Of a DNA stretch of 64,000 nt, positions 51,803-64,000 are shown in pieces. Origin of the DNA: Lunularia cruciata. Taxonomy: Eukaryota > Streptophyta > Marchantiopsida > Lunulariales > Lunulariaceae. A program made the position numbers and the translations under genes. Below the pieces are notes generated by a model. It searched no databases. It was not told the DNA's origin and saw only the letters and a list, made by a program, of their open reading frames with translations. Where the stretch lies: contig OX419762.1 in assembly GCA_948567375.1 (NCBI GenBank), forward strand, positions 23,886,608-23,950,607. The letters run 5' to 3'. How positions within the stretch are numbered: position 1 is the first letter of the stretch; the number at the start of each line of letters is the position of its first letter.

Positions 51803-54056
51803 GGTATATATGCTTATAAGAAAATGCCTTTTGGTTTACGTACTGCACTTGTATCCTTGTAGAAAATGATGACATTGATTTTTAAAAACTCCTCCAAAAT
51901 TTTGTAGAAGTTTCATAGATGAATTTTGTATTTTTGGCTAAAGAGAGGATCATATCACTTTTATTTTCAAAATTTTGAGCATTGTCAAGCTACAAGACTT
52001 TTCTGTCGTCTAAAGAAGTATTTCTTTGTAATGAAAGAAGGGATCTTATTTGAGATTGATTATCAAGGAGAGGCATTCAAGTGGATGTAAAGAAAGCCAA
52101 GATCATCTAGCCCTTGAAGCTTCAAAGAAATTGAGAGAACTTTATGCCTTCCTAGGCCATGTAGGGTAATACCAAAGATTCATTGCTAACTATGCAATTT
52201 AAGCAACACCCCTTACAACATTGCTAAAGAAGTCCAAAGAATATGCATGGACAAAGAAGCAAGCAAAGGCTCTTCATCACTTTGAAGACTATGTTGGTAG
52301 AAGCTCTAGTGATGATAGCAATTGACTTGGAGTGTGCATTTCATGTGTATGTAGATACTTCTTCAATAGCAATAGGAGTAGTGTAAGCCAAAAAATGACA
52401 ACAAAAAAGACTACTTTGTATATTATACCAAATGGCAGTTATCTAGTACTAAAGGAAAATATTCTATTATATAAAGAGAAGACTTAAGAATGGTGTATGC
52501 TTGTGAGAAGTTCTATCACTACCTATTAGGCTAAAAATTTATCTTCCATCTAGACAATATCCATTACAATACTTGGTGAAGAAGGCAAATTTCTCATGAA
52601 GAATCTCAAGGTAGATCTCTCTTTTTTAGAAAATTCATTTGTACAATGCAAGTCAAGAAAGCAGCTCATCAAAAAAATGTGGATTTTTTGTCTTGGTTGA
52701 GGACCAAGAACCAAGCAAAAGACGTAAATGAAAATTTGCTTGACAAAGAATTTTTTCACATCTTTGAGTCAAAGGGAAATGCATTATTTAGTAGAGTACA
52801 AGTATCTTTAAACTTTGTGATGTCCTAAGAGATTAGATCTTGTGCAAAGAGCGGTGTTCTTGCATAAGATGGGACCATACAAACTGAAGTGCAACACCTT
52901 TTCAACATGGGAAGGGATGAGGTACTTCAACATTGTTTAGAATCATATGAAGTAAGAAGAGTGATACAATCTTGGTATGTAAACGCTTCAAGAGGACATT
53001 GCACCCAAAAGAATACATTGAAGAATATTTTAGTGATAGGCTATTGGTGGCCAGCCATGTACAAGGATGTATACAAGTGCATTAAAAACTGAGATTCTTG
53101 CCAATGGGTTGGAAGATCCACTCCTACAACTCAATGACCATTAAGACCTATCTTGCCTTTAGCTCCATTTGAGAACTAGGGAATAGATTTTTTAAGACCA
53201 ACCTACCATGAAGACAACTCAAAAGAGGAACATACTAGTTTGCATTGATTATGTTATAGAGATGGTTGAAGTAGAGGCTACTTTGGAGATGATGCAAAAA
53301 TGGTAGCTGAAATTATACATTTTCAATGTTTCTTGTTATGGATATCCCATAGAGTTGGTCAGTTATAAGGGAGTACATTTCTTGAAAACTCTAGTAGAAA
53401 CACTCACCAAGTACTCCCAGATCAAGAATTGGAAGACCACTCCATACAACTCAAAGGCAAATAGCTTGATTGAGAAACTGAATGAACTTCTTTGTAAAAT
53501 CTAAATATTGTGATAGTGAATTATGTATATGATTGGGATACTAAACTGTAAGTTGCTTTGTGGGTCTACCGTATAGATGAGAAGAGTACTAAAGTAGATA
53601 CCTTATTTCTTGACATGTAAAATTCATCCAATTTTGCATGTGTAATTCAAAAAACCTACTTAAAGGATTTTTTCCAAAGAATGCTTATCACAAGAAGAGA
53701 GTCAACTTCTTTTGATACAACAATTGATGTACCTTGAGGAGAATTAAAATGGATCATACATACAAAGAAGTATCAGATGCAAAGCAAGAAGTAGTACAAC
53801 AAGAAAATCAAACATGTGGCAATGATCTAAGGAGATTTAGTCTTGTTGTATGGTAGTCATCATAAGGTTGTCTTAAGGAAGTTACATTTAAGGTTGATAG
53901 AACCATATAGTGCAGATCTATAACAACGGATCTATGCCATTAGTAGATTTGAAAGGAATTTTATTCGCTACCCAAGTGAATGGGTGGAGAGTACAAAGAT
54001 ACTATGCTTAAGTCCAAAGAAGAAGAGCAAAATTTATGTTTGCAAGAATGCTCACA
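51803..54056 (+). pseudogene. pol: Element D pol, right part: RT, RNase H and integrase
   Basis: Directly after S1 the RT of D resumes (YAYKKMPFGLRTA), continuing the frame that stops at 4729. RT thumb and RNase H follow with many stops (LYAFLGHVG-like near 52150, FHVYVDTSSIAIGVV near 52330). The RNase H tail is around 52646-52720 (KKAAHQKNVDFLSWLRT). The integrase zinc region is at 52889-53110 (VIGYWWPAMYKDVYKC, SCQWVGRSTP). The core is around 53160-53520 (YNSKANSLIEKLNELLCK) and a GPY-like end near 53890. Decay is far beyond that of A1 and B. Confidence 0.78.
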
Positions 54057-54072
54057 TTTGAGAGGGAGGGTA
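54057..54072 (+). promoter_or_regulatory. Polypurine tract of D
   Basis: TTTGAGAGGGAGGGTA precedes TGTAGTGCACACC, the decayed LTR start of D. It is nearly the same tract as in A1 and B. Confidence 0.75.
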
Positions 54073-54689
54073 TGTAGTGCACACCTTCTTGATAAAGTTG
54101 CAATTTTGTTTCATTTACTTCTTTTGATGGAAGAAAAGCAAGTGAGTGTCATATTTAGGGAAAGAAATCTCTTTTATGAATATTTGTTGAAGTTTATCTA
54201 TTTACCTATTTTAAATCTAAGAAGATATCTTCAAGGATTGGTCTTGTGCAAAGGAATGGGTATGAAAAGATCAAGTCTAAAGAGGAGTTGGGTAAAAAAA
54301 TCCCAAGTATGAAGAATCTTTGGAGATGAAGTTCATTGGAGCCAAAGATTGCATGCCAATTTGAATGACGCTACTAGTAGGATAAGGAACTGCCAGCAAT
54401 ACTTTATGGTTCTAATTGGAAAGTTCTCTGTTATTGATAATGATGACTCCCCTACTAAGTGACACTACCAAATAGTATTTGGATATAAACCATATGATAG
54501 TTGAACAATGAACACATTTTCCAATATGTTTTGGCAATAACTTTTCCAAAGACCTTTTGAAGCAGTTCTTCTCTTTGTAATTGTCAATTTCTTTGTAGCC
54601 ATAGTGCTCTTGATAGCAAAGAGCAAAGGAAATGAGGAGGAAGATTCTTAAGGTGATCCTTTGATTCCTAAGAATTGATAAATGGGCAA

Positions 54690-56690
54690 TAAGAGCTTGA
54701 AGTGATCTACTCTAGGGCAAGTATTTGATGTTTCTACTCTAGAATTGGGAGTTGAAAATGCAATCATTCAAGAAATGCAAAGGAGAGATGAGAGAGAAAC
54801 TAGGGATCTTTCAGACAATCCTTATAGTTTGATAGAGGAGAGCTGGAGAATGGTGCTAGGAGAAGATTTAGGTCCTCCAAGAGCAATAAAATTTGGATTA
54901 AAAATATATGAAGATAGGAGAAATTTTACTACAAGAATTCTTTTGCAAAGAAGAGGTCAAAGAATAATGGTTTGAATTTTTAAATGGACAAGGATCTCAC
55001 TTGCAAATACCTCATTTAATTTATTTTGAAGCTATTTTGTTCAAAGAAAACCATTTATTTGAAAATCAGCCACAAACTATTCTACTATTAGTTACTTAGA
55101 GGACAACCTATCAATTGTGAATACATGTTTTTTTACCAAGCTTGGTCCATAATCAATGAACTTGAGGAGGATGAAAGAACTAACTATCTTGCTTTGTTTG
55201 TAATTCACTTCTATATGGTTTTGAATTCGCTTAGTGAAGATGAGAGGAGGCAATTTGGCACATGATTTATGTCAAAGGACTATTTCCTGGCCCAACTTAA
55301 AGGACTTTCCATGATCAAGAACCATCAAGAAGCAATGCCAAGTTTGCAAGTTCAAGAGAATTCATGGAAATAAGAGAATTGGTGGTGATAATAATCCCAA
55401 AAAAGAAGAAGAGACCTTCTATCAATGAAGCTCTAGAGAAGAAGCCACAGCAAGCAAGGAGAATCTTCTAGTGGTCAAAAAATTTTTGGAAGAGAATAAG
55501 GAGGAAGCTGAAGATATAGCAAAAGAAGAGCCTATTTTACAAGGGACCAAATCAAATTTGGAGGAGGGAGGAGATTATCATGCCAAAGCAAAGTCAACTC
55601 ATCAATAAGGAAAGAAAATTATGGCCAAAGAACAAGAAGATCAAAAAGATCTTTGGCCCAAAGAACCAACGAGTTCCACTCAAGTAGACCAAGAAAAAAA
55701 GAGTTCAAGACAAAGACTAGATAGACATGGAGGGCAACACATGAGAGACTTCATATGCACTTCACCAAGAAGAAGGAGAACATAGCTTCTTTACCAAAGT
55801 AGTTTCAACACCACTTGTATTAGATGGAGCAGATGTCATAATAAACCAACTCTTAGGTTCCTATAGATGATTCTCCCTCAATATAGAGAAGAATAACCAA
55901 ATGTTGTGGGCCACAATTTGCTATTGAAGTGCATGCACACAATGAGTATGTAGCAAAGGTGAAGATAGCCAATGGTAATGAAGATTTGGGGATGGTACAA
56001 TGCTTGTATAAAGATGAGTGCATGAGGGTGAACACTTTAGTTTAGGAGAATTGTACATTCAAGAAGTAAAATACCTCATTTATGGCAAAGCAAAAGGCCT
56101 ATAACAAAGATGTCTAAAAAATGCAAGGCAAACTAAGAGCTCTTTAGATAGAAGGAAAACAGGGATAGCACAACTATGAAGAGCATATATAGAAGAAAGA
56201 AGGAAAAGACACTCATCCAAGGATAGTTCGCAAATGATAGAGTCAATATTGTTACTTTGGAAACTTAGATGGTTGAATACCAAAAGAAAGTATCAATCTA
56301 CCAAGACTCCATGCAAAAGGAACTATAGAGGGAGAAAAAGGAAAAGGCTGCTATTACAACCAAGATGATAGATTACATCACCAATAAGATCATTTGAGCT
56401 TACAACCATTCAAAGAAAGAAATAGTTAAGATCATCAAGAAATTAGAGGAGATTTAAGGACTAGATGCTAGAGCTCCAAAAGGAAGATACAAAAGGGTAA
56501 ACTTACAAAGACAAAAATTCATAAGCTCAAGTTATAGGTTCAAACTCTTAATGAGCATGTACACAAAGACCCAAAGTTAGAACAGATATCCTTGAAGCTA
56601 AAGGAGTGCACCAATAGAAAACTTAAGGAAACCTACAACACAAGAGTAATAGAAATGAACTACAAAGAGGAAACTAAAAGGGGATAGGTA
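54690..56690 (+). pseudogene. LTR gene remnant in D
   Basis: Residual coding matches the LTR gene of A1/B/S4. The frame at 54745-54975 has NPYSLIEESWRMVLGEDLG, matching the WTESDWRLVLG part. Further right come GQPINCEYMFF and FVIHFYMVLNSLSEDERR, matching GEPINW and HFYLGLNLL. Lys/Glu-rich helical sequence continues to about 56690. This shows the gene was already in the LTR when this old element inserted. Confidence 0.65.
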
Positions 56691-56956
56691 AAGGTAGTTC
56701 TTTGCAATAGAGTACTAGAAATAATAAATAAAGATTGAATAAAGATTCTTTGTAGTTGTAAATTTCTTCTTGGTTCTGTAGTCTTTGGAGTAAGTAACAG
56801 TCCAAAGAGGACAAAAACAGAGTTTTTTTGGAGAAAAATAAAACACTTTTCCAAGTGTAGGATCATGATTCTATAGTCCAAATATAAGGAGTGTAATTTT
56901 GGTAAATCATTGCACTTTTTTAGCTATCAGAACTTTTAGGTTAGGAGTAGGAGAAG

Positions 56957-56966
56957 CTATTTAAGG
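56957..56966 (+). promoter_or_regulatory. TATA-like box of D's LTR
   Basis: CTATTTAAGG in GAAGCTATTTAAGGCACTC, followed 60 nt later by GAGAATAAAGTG. Both features have counterparts in young A LTRs (CTATTTAAGAG, GAGAATAGATAAAG). Confidence 0.5.
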
Positions 56967-58837
56967 CACTCTATCATTGCTGATATTCAGTCAGTACATG
57001 TAAGAGAATAAAGTGAAAGAGCCCAAAGGATCTTTCAAGGAGAACTGAACTCATCTTCCCAAGGGAAAGTGACTCTATCTTCTCCATATTTGGCAAATTG
57101 GCATGCTTTCAAATTATAGCTAGATATAAAATTTATTTTTTGGAAGAATAAAATCCAACTCTCTTTCAAATAAAAAACAAGGAAAAAGATAAGAAAAAAA
57201 AGACAACAATTAGTGATACTACAGGATCATTTTCATTTTCTTCAACAAAAATTTGAGCTTTATCATGCTATAAAATTATCTCTTCATCCAAAGAAATGTT
57301 TATTTTTAATGATAGAGGAGATTCTACTCTAACCTAACATAAGGTATCTAGAAGAGCCATATAGGTGGGTGTGAAGAAGGTCAAGATTATTCAAGCCCAT
57401 GAAGCCCCAAAGAACCAATGAGAAATTTGTGCTTTTTTAAGACATGTAGGGTACTACCAAAGATTCATTGCTAACTATGCAGTTTTAGTAGCATCCCTTA
57501 CAAAGTCACTGAAGAAGTCCAAAGAGTATTTCTGGACAAAGACATAAGAAGAGGCCTTCATCGTATTTAAAACCAAGTTTGTATAAGTTTTGATTATGAG
57601 AGCACCTGATTGGGGGAGCATATTTTACGTGTATGTAGATACTTCTTTAATGGTTGTAGGAGTAGTACTCAATCAAAAGGATAACAACATGAAGGATTAT
57701 CCAATGTATTATGCCAATAGGCAATTGTCTAGTGTTGAGAAGAAGTATAATACAATGGAGAGAAGCCTTAGGAATGGTGTATTCCTACACGAAGTTTCAT
57801 CACTACGTATTGGGATACAAATTTATCTTTCATGTAGATCAATGATGCATTGGAACACTTGGTGAAGGTGGCAAATTTGTCAAGAAAAATTGCATGGTGG
57901 ATTCTTCTTTTGCATGAGTTCCCCTACCCTATGCATATCAAGATAGGAACTTACTATGAAAATTAAAACTTCCTATCTTGAGTACAAGCTAAAGGTCAAG
58001 ATAAACATCAAAATGATGATATCTTTGATGAAAAAAATTGTTTCACTTAACAATTTCAATGGAGACTTGTTATTTTGTGGAGTTCACGTATTAGTGCATA
58101 TTTCAATGTCTTGGAGGGATGGATCTTAAGTAGAGAGTAGTTTTTTTTCATAAGATGGGTCCATACTAACTAAAAAGCATCATCCTTTTCAAGATGAGAG
58201 GAGATGAGGTTCTTTGGTGTTGTTCAAAATCATATGAAGTAGGAAGCAAAAAACAATCCTTCCATGTCAAAGCTTTAGGAGGTGTGACCAAAAATATACA
58301 AGGATATGTACAAGTATATCAAGAGATGTGATGCTTGTCAAAAAATTGGAAGATCTACTCCTACCACATAATGGCTTTTAAGACCAATTTTACCACTAGA
58401 ACCATTCAAGAATAAATGGAGAATACATTTTGAAGGACCAATTCTATCTACTACAAAGACTTCTTGAAAGAGGTACATACTAGTTTGCATTGACTATGTT
58501 ATGAAGATGGTCAAAGCAAAGGCTTCTTGGAGGGATGATGCTAAAATTGTAACTGAATTTTTCTTTTATAATGTTATTTCTTATGATGGTTGTTCCTTAG
58601 AGTTGGTTAGTGATAGAGTGGTACATTTCTTGAATGCTTTAGTTGAGATCCTCACTATGTATTTCAAATCAAGCATCAAAAGACCACTCCTTATAATCCA
58701 AAGGCAAATGATCTTATAGAGAAGTCTAATGGACTCTTATATAAGATCTTGAATAAGATGATAGTGAATTGTGTACACAATTGGGGTACTAATCTACAAG
58801 TTGCTTTGTGAGCCTAAAATTCTATTGAGAAGATTAT

Positions 58838-60400
58838 TATAACCACCGACCAACTATCAATTGCAGCAATTTGGTAATATAGGTAGTTCACATTAAGATA
58901 CAATGTGGATGTGGTCAAATATAGAGAGAAATATCACAAAGAGTCCTTTACTAATTCTTGTTTAACCTCTTGGGAAACAAACCAATCCCAAGAGTGTAAT
59001 GTCACCAAGAAGACACATTAAAAAAGGCATAAAAGAAAAATCCCTATTACAAAGAACAAATTCCAACTGAACCCTAAGAGTAATGGTTCAGCTGGGTGAT
59101 GTTAATTCCTTCTTGTTGATAGAATCCAACTTCCTTCAAAAGGCATCTATTCTACCTTCCAATAAGGCACATGTCTTTGAAGGAGCACTTCTGTCCAAAG
59201 GTGCAGTCTTCAAAAAATAATTTATTTTGCTACTTCCAACACTACAACACTCAAGGAGTTCCATCAAGGTATTGTTTCTACAAAATAACTATAGAAACCA
59301 AGGATCAAACACACAAGGTTCTTAGAAATTCCATCCACAAGATTCACCATTACTCATGAATCCAAAGGAATACATCCACAAGTCACAAAGGTAATTAAAT
59401 AAGCAGTGAAGAATGGTAGCTCTTTCACTTTATTTGTTTCATACTCTAAACTGAACATAAAATGCATCAAATACATACCTTAAATAGTTGAACACTCAAA
59501 AATAACTCTAAAGTCTAACTATCCTCAACTATTTGATGGATAATCTAATTATTTGTTCCAAAAGTTAACCCCTATCTACCCTTCCACTTCTCTAATGGCT
59601 TAAATGGTCTTGAAAGTCTTATAATATTTAATTCTTTCATTGCATTCACTTCTTCCCCAAGATCCTTTAGGATTTAATCTAGCCAAGGACAAGACTTCTA
59701 CAATAAGAGTGCAAATTTTATGGTCAAGGGCTTTAATCCATCATACAATAGTTGTTTACATGTGGATTTTCATGTCCCAACTCCAAAATTATGAAATGTT
59801 CATGATCAAGATATCTTGACGTGCATATTTAAATGTTTAGATGTACATACCTTCAGCTATAGACCTCTAATCAATAGCATCTTGCACTTAATCAAAAGCT
59901 CTTACAAAGGCATACCATGCTATAAATAGCATCCACATTGGCCTTGTGACAATGAGGATATCGTCCACCAAATTTACTCCCTCTTCACTTGCAGAAATTA
60001 ACATTTCAAATGCTCATAATGTTTGCTCCAAAACTCCAAACTCTAGAAATGTGGTGCAAATATAAATCCCTTGAGAAGGCACTTCCAATAAGACTAAGAT
60101 TGCTGCATTTATACTTGTAACATTATAGATACTAGCCTCAAAGTGCACACCATAAAATATCTTCAAAATCATTGTCTTTAGACTTTGGGTTTTGGACTTT
60201 GTAGCACAATTCCTTTGGCTTAAATCTCAATCTTCTCAAAGGAAAAAGATACTGTTAGACTAATTATATTTTTTTCATCAAGAAATAGAAAATTGAGGCA
60301 TATTTCACTACATATATACAAAATCCCCATATTATAAGTACAAAGGAAAGGAAAGGAGAATAATGAAAAAAAAGAAATTTAAAAATTTTCCAATACCACA
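58838..60400 (-). mobile_element. S5: ancient gene-less solo LTR related to family A
   Basis: S5 runs from TATAACCACCGACC (a decayed TGTGACAACCC) at 58838 to CCAATACCACA at 60400, 1563 bp, between ATTAT (58833-58837) and ATTAC (60401-60405), a duplication with one change. It splits the integrase of E between GATTATTAT and CCACTAAG. The minus strand has CTATTTAAGG at about 59477-59486, placing about 640 bp of R-U5 and only 0.9 kb of U3. I see no LTR gene in it. Confidence 0.75.
59477..59486 (-). promoter_or_regulatory. TATA-like box of S5
   Basis: The minus strand reads ACTATTTAAGG, the same core as in the other A LTRs, despite strong divergence elsewhere. Confidence 0.45.
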
Positions 60401-60882
60401 ATTACCACTAAGAAGACACCTTGTTTATTGACCAAAAAGCTTTATCAAATCCTACATATTGATTTCAAGTTTCCTACTTAACAAAATCCTTTTCAAAGAG
60501 CAATTATCTAAAAAAGAGAATCAATATCTTTGGATGTAGCAATTAACATTTCTTGGGGAGAAGAGGGATGACTTGTACAAGCATACAAAGAAGAACTAGA
60601 TACAAAGGAATAGCATGACAAGAAGATCAAACAATTTTTTATGAAGAAGGAAGACTTGCTTTTTTTGTATGGCAATTGTCATAAATTCATTTCAAGAAAG
60701 TTACATTTGAGATGAATGGGATCTTATAAAGTTGTACAAGTCTATGATAATGGATCCTAACAATTGATTGACTTATAAGGAAACCTCTTTGGTACCCAAG
60801 TAAATGGTTTTTGAGTCCAAAGATACTACAATTAGGCCCAAAGAAGAAGAGAGTAGTCCTTGTGTTTGTGGTGATATTCAGA

Positions 60883-60898
60883 TTTGAAGAGGAGTGTA
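60883..60898 (+). promoter_or_regulatory. Polypurine tract of E
   Basis: TTTGAAGAGGAGTGTA precedes TATGGTGCCTATATTTT, the decayed start of E's 3' LTR. Confidence 0.6.
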
Positions 60899-62230
60899 TA
60901 TGGTGCCTATATTTTCAAATTTTGCAAATTTTACAATTTTTGTGTTCTTTTTATAAAGATTAGAGTTATTCCTTTCTTATTTGGAGGGAGAAACCTTTGT
61001 GTCTAGGGAATTCATTGGACTCATCACCTTACATGGCAAGTGTACAAAGAAGGAGGGTATGAAGAATAGAACAAGTACAAAAAAGAGACCAACTTAAAGA
61101 GAGAAGGTACCAAAGACTCTTTGCCAAAAAGTTTTAGAACTAAAGATCATATTGCAAATTCAAACTCTCCCACAATGCATGAGTAAAGAACTACTGCCAA
61201 AAACCATGGAAGGCAACCATTCTCACATGTGAATATGGACTGCACATCTACTAAGGACTATTAACCAAAGATCCTTGACTATAAAATCAAGAGCAAAAGC
61301 AAGTAATTCTTTCTTCTACAAGAACATCTTACAAGCTAGTCAATCTTTGGCAAGGATGATTCTTTAGAGTAACCCAAAGAGAGAATATAGACTTAGCATT
61401 CTTTGGAGTAGATAACCCTTGTGCTAGTTAATTTCTTTGATTATGAATATGTTGAGGGAAAAAAATTGATGAGGAGAGTCCCAACATTGATCCTCCACTA
61501 CCTAGTGGTGGATAAATGGGAAATGTTTATCATGAGAAAATCCTTTGAAATAAGCATCAAACCTTCTTGATCTAGAATTAGGATTTCACCTCACCTTCAA
61601 TGATTCAAGATATGAGGAGTAGTACCAAAACCCAAGAGGGTTGGTCCTTGGAGTAGAGGCAAGACCTGTGGAAGGGCTCTCATTAGATACTAAATTTGGG
61701 AAATTGGACAAGGTCAATACCCTAATAACCAATTGCTTTGAAGAGCCAAGAAATCCTAACAATGGTTGGCGGGTCTATAGTTACAAAGACCAGATAGAGC
61801 AAGATAAAAAATAGTCTCTTTCCTTATGAAGATCTTTCAATCAAAGAGGACTATCTACCTTATGATCAACCATGCAAACTTCTTTTATTAGGTATATTAA
61901 GAGTAGTAGTAAATTGGTCCTTTATGTTCTACTACCATATGCGGTCTATGATTCAAGAACTAAAGAAGGACAGCAGAGCTACCTATTTGACCATCTTTTC
62001 CATCCATTTCTACATGGTTTTTATTTTCTAACCAAGGAGAAGAGGAAGAAGTTCACTAGTCACTTTCAACCAAAAGAATATTTCTCACAATCTAAAGGAA
62101 GAGGAATAATCAAACGAATCCAAAAAGCGGATATGGAGTTGCATTGAGATTGAAATTGAAAGTGATTTTGAGGGTTTTTATAACCATAGTGTGCCACAAG
62201 GGGTGAACCAACCTTTTGCAAGGAGTGGAT
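60899..62230 (+). repeat. 3' LTR of element E, first part
   Basis: It begins TATGGTGCCTATATTTT, corresponding to TGTGGTGCCCACATTTT. It carries a remnant of the LTR gene and fades into sequence I cannot align near 62230. The R-U5 part and the 3' terminus are not recognisable, so the end given is only where similarity is lost. Confidence 0.5.
61480..62147 (+). pseudogene. LTR gene remnant in E
   Basis: Around 61740-61800 a frame gives NNGWRVYSYKDQIEQ, matching KNGYKVESYKDPIKR of S4. The open frame at 61872-62147 gives FLHGFYFLTKEKRKKFTSHF then QPKEYFS, matching HFYLGLNLL and SHFHPDLRKEV. Spacing agrees with the young copies. It is the oldest visible trace of the gene in this window. Confidence 0.6.
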
Positions 62231-64000
62231 TTTACCCAAAGGTTAAAAAAATTAATAAAGAATTGCAATGATGCCACTTCTCTTCAAGTCTACTCATTCC
62301 AAATTGTATCTCCAAAAGAATGACATCTTCTTGCTATTACACCATATTTTGGTCAATATTGGGATATTAAAATAAGTAAAAATACTTAAGATGGATTACA
62401 AAGTAGCTTAGTTTTAGAGTTGTTAAAAAATGCTTAAACTATAGAATTTATAACTTATTCTAATACTTGGATATTGAAACTAGATTATCAGATAAGTTAC
62501 TACCGAGTGTACTCATAAGGTAGTCAACCAATGAAACTAACATCTTACATCATACACTAATACATACCTTTGTACATCAACTTTTCCTTGGTGATTGACA
62601 CTAACATTAACACCAAACCTTGTCTCTCCAATTTGATTTATGATTCAAGACTATCCAACATCAATAATTAAAGTGCACAAACTATCAAGCTATTATCTTA
62701 CTCTATAGATGGATGTACTATCTTAAAATTGTGCTTTGTATTCTATGATTAGCATCAAATCTTGTCTTATAGAGTTTGTTATATTCTGTATGTTAGCTTC
62801 TAATAGTATTTTGGTAGTGTTGAGTTGGCTAACTAACTAAAGTTAGTTATAACTAAGTAAGAGGTATCTTTAGCTTAGGCTGGTTTAAGTATAGGGAGGA
62901 AAGATCCAATATCAAATTTTTTGAGACTCAATTGTTCTTCTACTGAATTTGAAATTAAATTACATTACAGTGGTACCTCTTCCCTCTTAAGGAACTTTAT
63001 ATTATAGTATGATGTTCTAAGGAATTTTATATTAGATGATTTTGAAGTAGTATTTGGACAAATGGTCAAATTGACTTAAAATATAGGAAATGTTTAAATC
63101 TTATTTTCTTGACCAAGTTTGATGACCTTTGAGAATGAAGATAGGTCAAGGTAGGTATTTTTTATTTGACCATAGAATATTTGTTTTAGGAAAATGTCAT
63201 AGATTCCTAGGAATTACTTTAAGAAGTATTAAGGAGAGGTATATGAGACCAAAAACCCACATGAAGGGCCATCAACCTAAGATTCTTTACCAAAGGTAAT
63301 TCAATAAGAAGTATAGATTTTATCAAGCTACCAAAGCATTTATCAGCGTAACTTTGGTGAGTCTAGTTTAGTTGAGGAGAGCTTAGAAGTGGAATAACAT
63401 CCTTTCTTTAGTGAGCTTGAGAGGAATAAGATTTCATAAGTACTATCTATATTTGACACATGAAGATTGAGAATTTTCATGTGGGAATACAGCTAGTTTG
63501 AGTGTTAAGTTTGGAGGAATGTCTACCTATAAAGGACCATCATGTCAATATAGTGAAGGGACTTTTTTGGTGATATATTGAGAAGCTTTGGCAGAATAGA
63601 GTGAATAAGTGACTTGGTAAGTAAATATAGATTTTATTTTAGATTTTTGTCTTTAATGGTGCTTGATAAAGGTTTTGTTTTCCTTCTAGCACACAATGCA
63701 GACCAAGACCAGAAGTAATTATAGAGATATCATATTTGGATTTTGAGATATTTATTTTGAAATTTTACCATCTAAGAAAGTCCAAACTTGAGTGCATTAT
63801 CATAAAAGGAGAAAACAGGCGACCGCGTAGGAAAAATGAAGGATGGGAAGACCCCATCAAGCCATACAAGGGAGAGACAAAAAAAGGTAACATGGGGCTA
63901 AGCCCCAATAGAGTCTGTAGTCATTATCATAAAATATGTGTTACTCTTAGGTTCTCTATATAGATTCCCATATATTATATTTATTTTACCATTTTCGTTT
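62231..64000. other. AT-rich stretch without recognised gene
   Basis: No coding frame I can support. A piece at about 62777-62969 starts TGTTATATTC and ends TTACATTACA followed by GTGGTACC, loosely like a short copia-type LTR, but no target duplication is seen. The open frame at 63736-63963 shows no recognisable domain. Confidence 0.35.

Larger units (their letters stand above)
54073..57220 (+). repeat. 3' LTR of element D, old family A LTR
   Basis: The LTR begins TGTAGTGCACA after the polypurine tract. It contains a degraded copy of the LTR gene and a clear TATA-like box at 56957-56966. The 3' end is not sharp. By position it is near 57220, where RT-like sequence of element E begins. About 3.15 kb remain. 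Confidence 0.65.
57221..60882 (+). pseudogene. pol: Element E pol remnant: RT end, RNase H, integrase (split by S5)
   Basis: Sequence from about 57225 reads as the RT part after the catalytic box (KLSLHPKKCLFLM, VGYYQRFIANYAVL). RNase H follows (open frame 57590-57865: IMRAPDWGSIFYVYVDTSLM, VVLNQKDNNMKDYPMYYANR). The integrase first half is at 58250-58837 (CDACQKIGRSTP-like, VKAKASWRDDAKIVTEFFF, ELVSDRVVHFLNALVE with the second Asp). Integrase resumes after S5 (TTKKTPCLLTK) and ends near 60800 with ISRKLHLR and NGSQQLIDL-like sequence. It lacks gag and most of RT, which were probably displaced by D's insertion. Confidence 0.75.

Noticed and set aside
62777-62969. Short copia-type solo LTR
   Set aside because: It has plausible TG and CA ends and a TGGTACC after it, but neighbouring 5-mers (GAGTT, GTGGT) do not match and no internal region is present.
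63736-63963. Small plus-strand gene near the right edge
   Set aside because: 75 codons of mixed composition, no homologous copy in the window and no recognisable motif. Open by chance in AT-rich DNA is as likely.

Overview
The window reads as transposable-element DNA of a land plant with a large, repeat-filled genome. I favour a gymnosperm such as a conifer, but that is an inference from element types, not proven. I see no host gene, tRNA, rRNA or CRISPR. Almost everything belongs to two Ty3/gypsy LTR-retrotransposon families and their solo LTRs, nested inside each other.

Family 1 (called A here) is Athila-like: a primer site resembling the complement of tRNA-Asp, FIDDF in reverse transcriptase (RT), and two to three CCHC knuckles in gag. 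Its LTRs are about 3.7-3.8 kb and run from TGTGGTRCCCACA to GGGTTGTCACA. Most of each long LTR is one reading frame of about 860 codons: a conserved N-terminal domain, a charged linker and a long coiled coil. It ends about 110 nt upstream of a conserved TATA-like box, so the gene lies in U3. LTR limits are fixed by polypurine tracts, a primer site and 5-bp target duplications.

Family 2 (called C) is a different Ty3/gypsy element of about 9.85 kb once its insertions are removed. Its order is gag (two CCHC knuckles), protease (PR), a C5-cytosine DNA methyltransferase domain, RT, RNase H (RH), integrase (INT) and a PHD finger. PR, methyltransferase and RT share one frame. A retrotransposon carrying both a DNA-methylation writer and a chromatin-reader finger is the most exciting object here.

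Layout from outside in. E (57.2-62.2 kb, +, ancient) is probably interrupted by D (3.4-4.7 and 51.8-57.2 kb, +, old). D's RT gene is split by solo LTR S1 (4730-51797, -, duplication ATTGG). S1 is split by C (5723-45284, -). C's RNase H gene is split by A1 (8241-36116, -, duplication ATGAA/ATAAA). A1 is split just upstream of its gag start by B (18078-~35468, -). B's 5' LTR is split by solo LTR S2 (29634-33420, duplication AGCAA). Side insertions are S3 (39724-41551, in C, duplication GATCC), S4 (45343-49018, in S1, duplication CTTTT) and S5 (58838-60400, in E). Another LTR end (L0) occupies 1-938. The far left (939-3429) and far right (62.2-64 kb) are weakly interpretable.

All copies carry stops or frameshifts, and none looks autonomous now. 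In several stops that can be compared with sister copies, CAG became TAG or CGA became TGA, as expected for decay of methylated cytosines.
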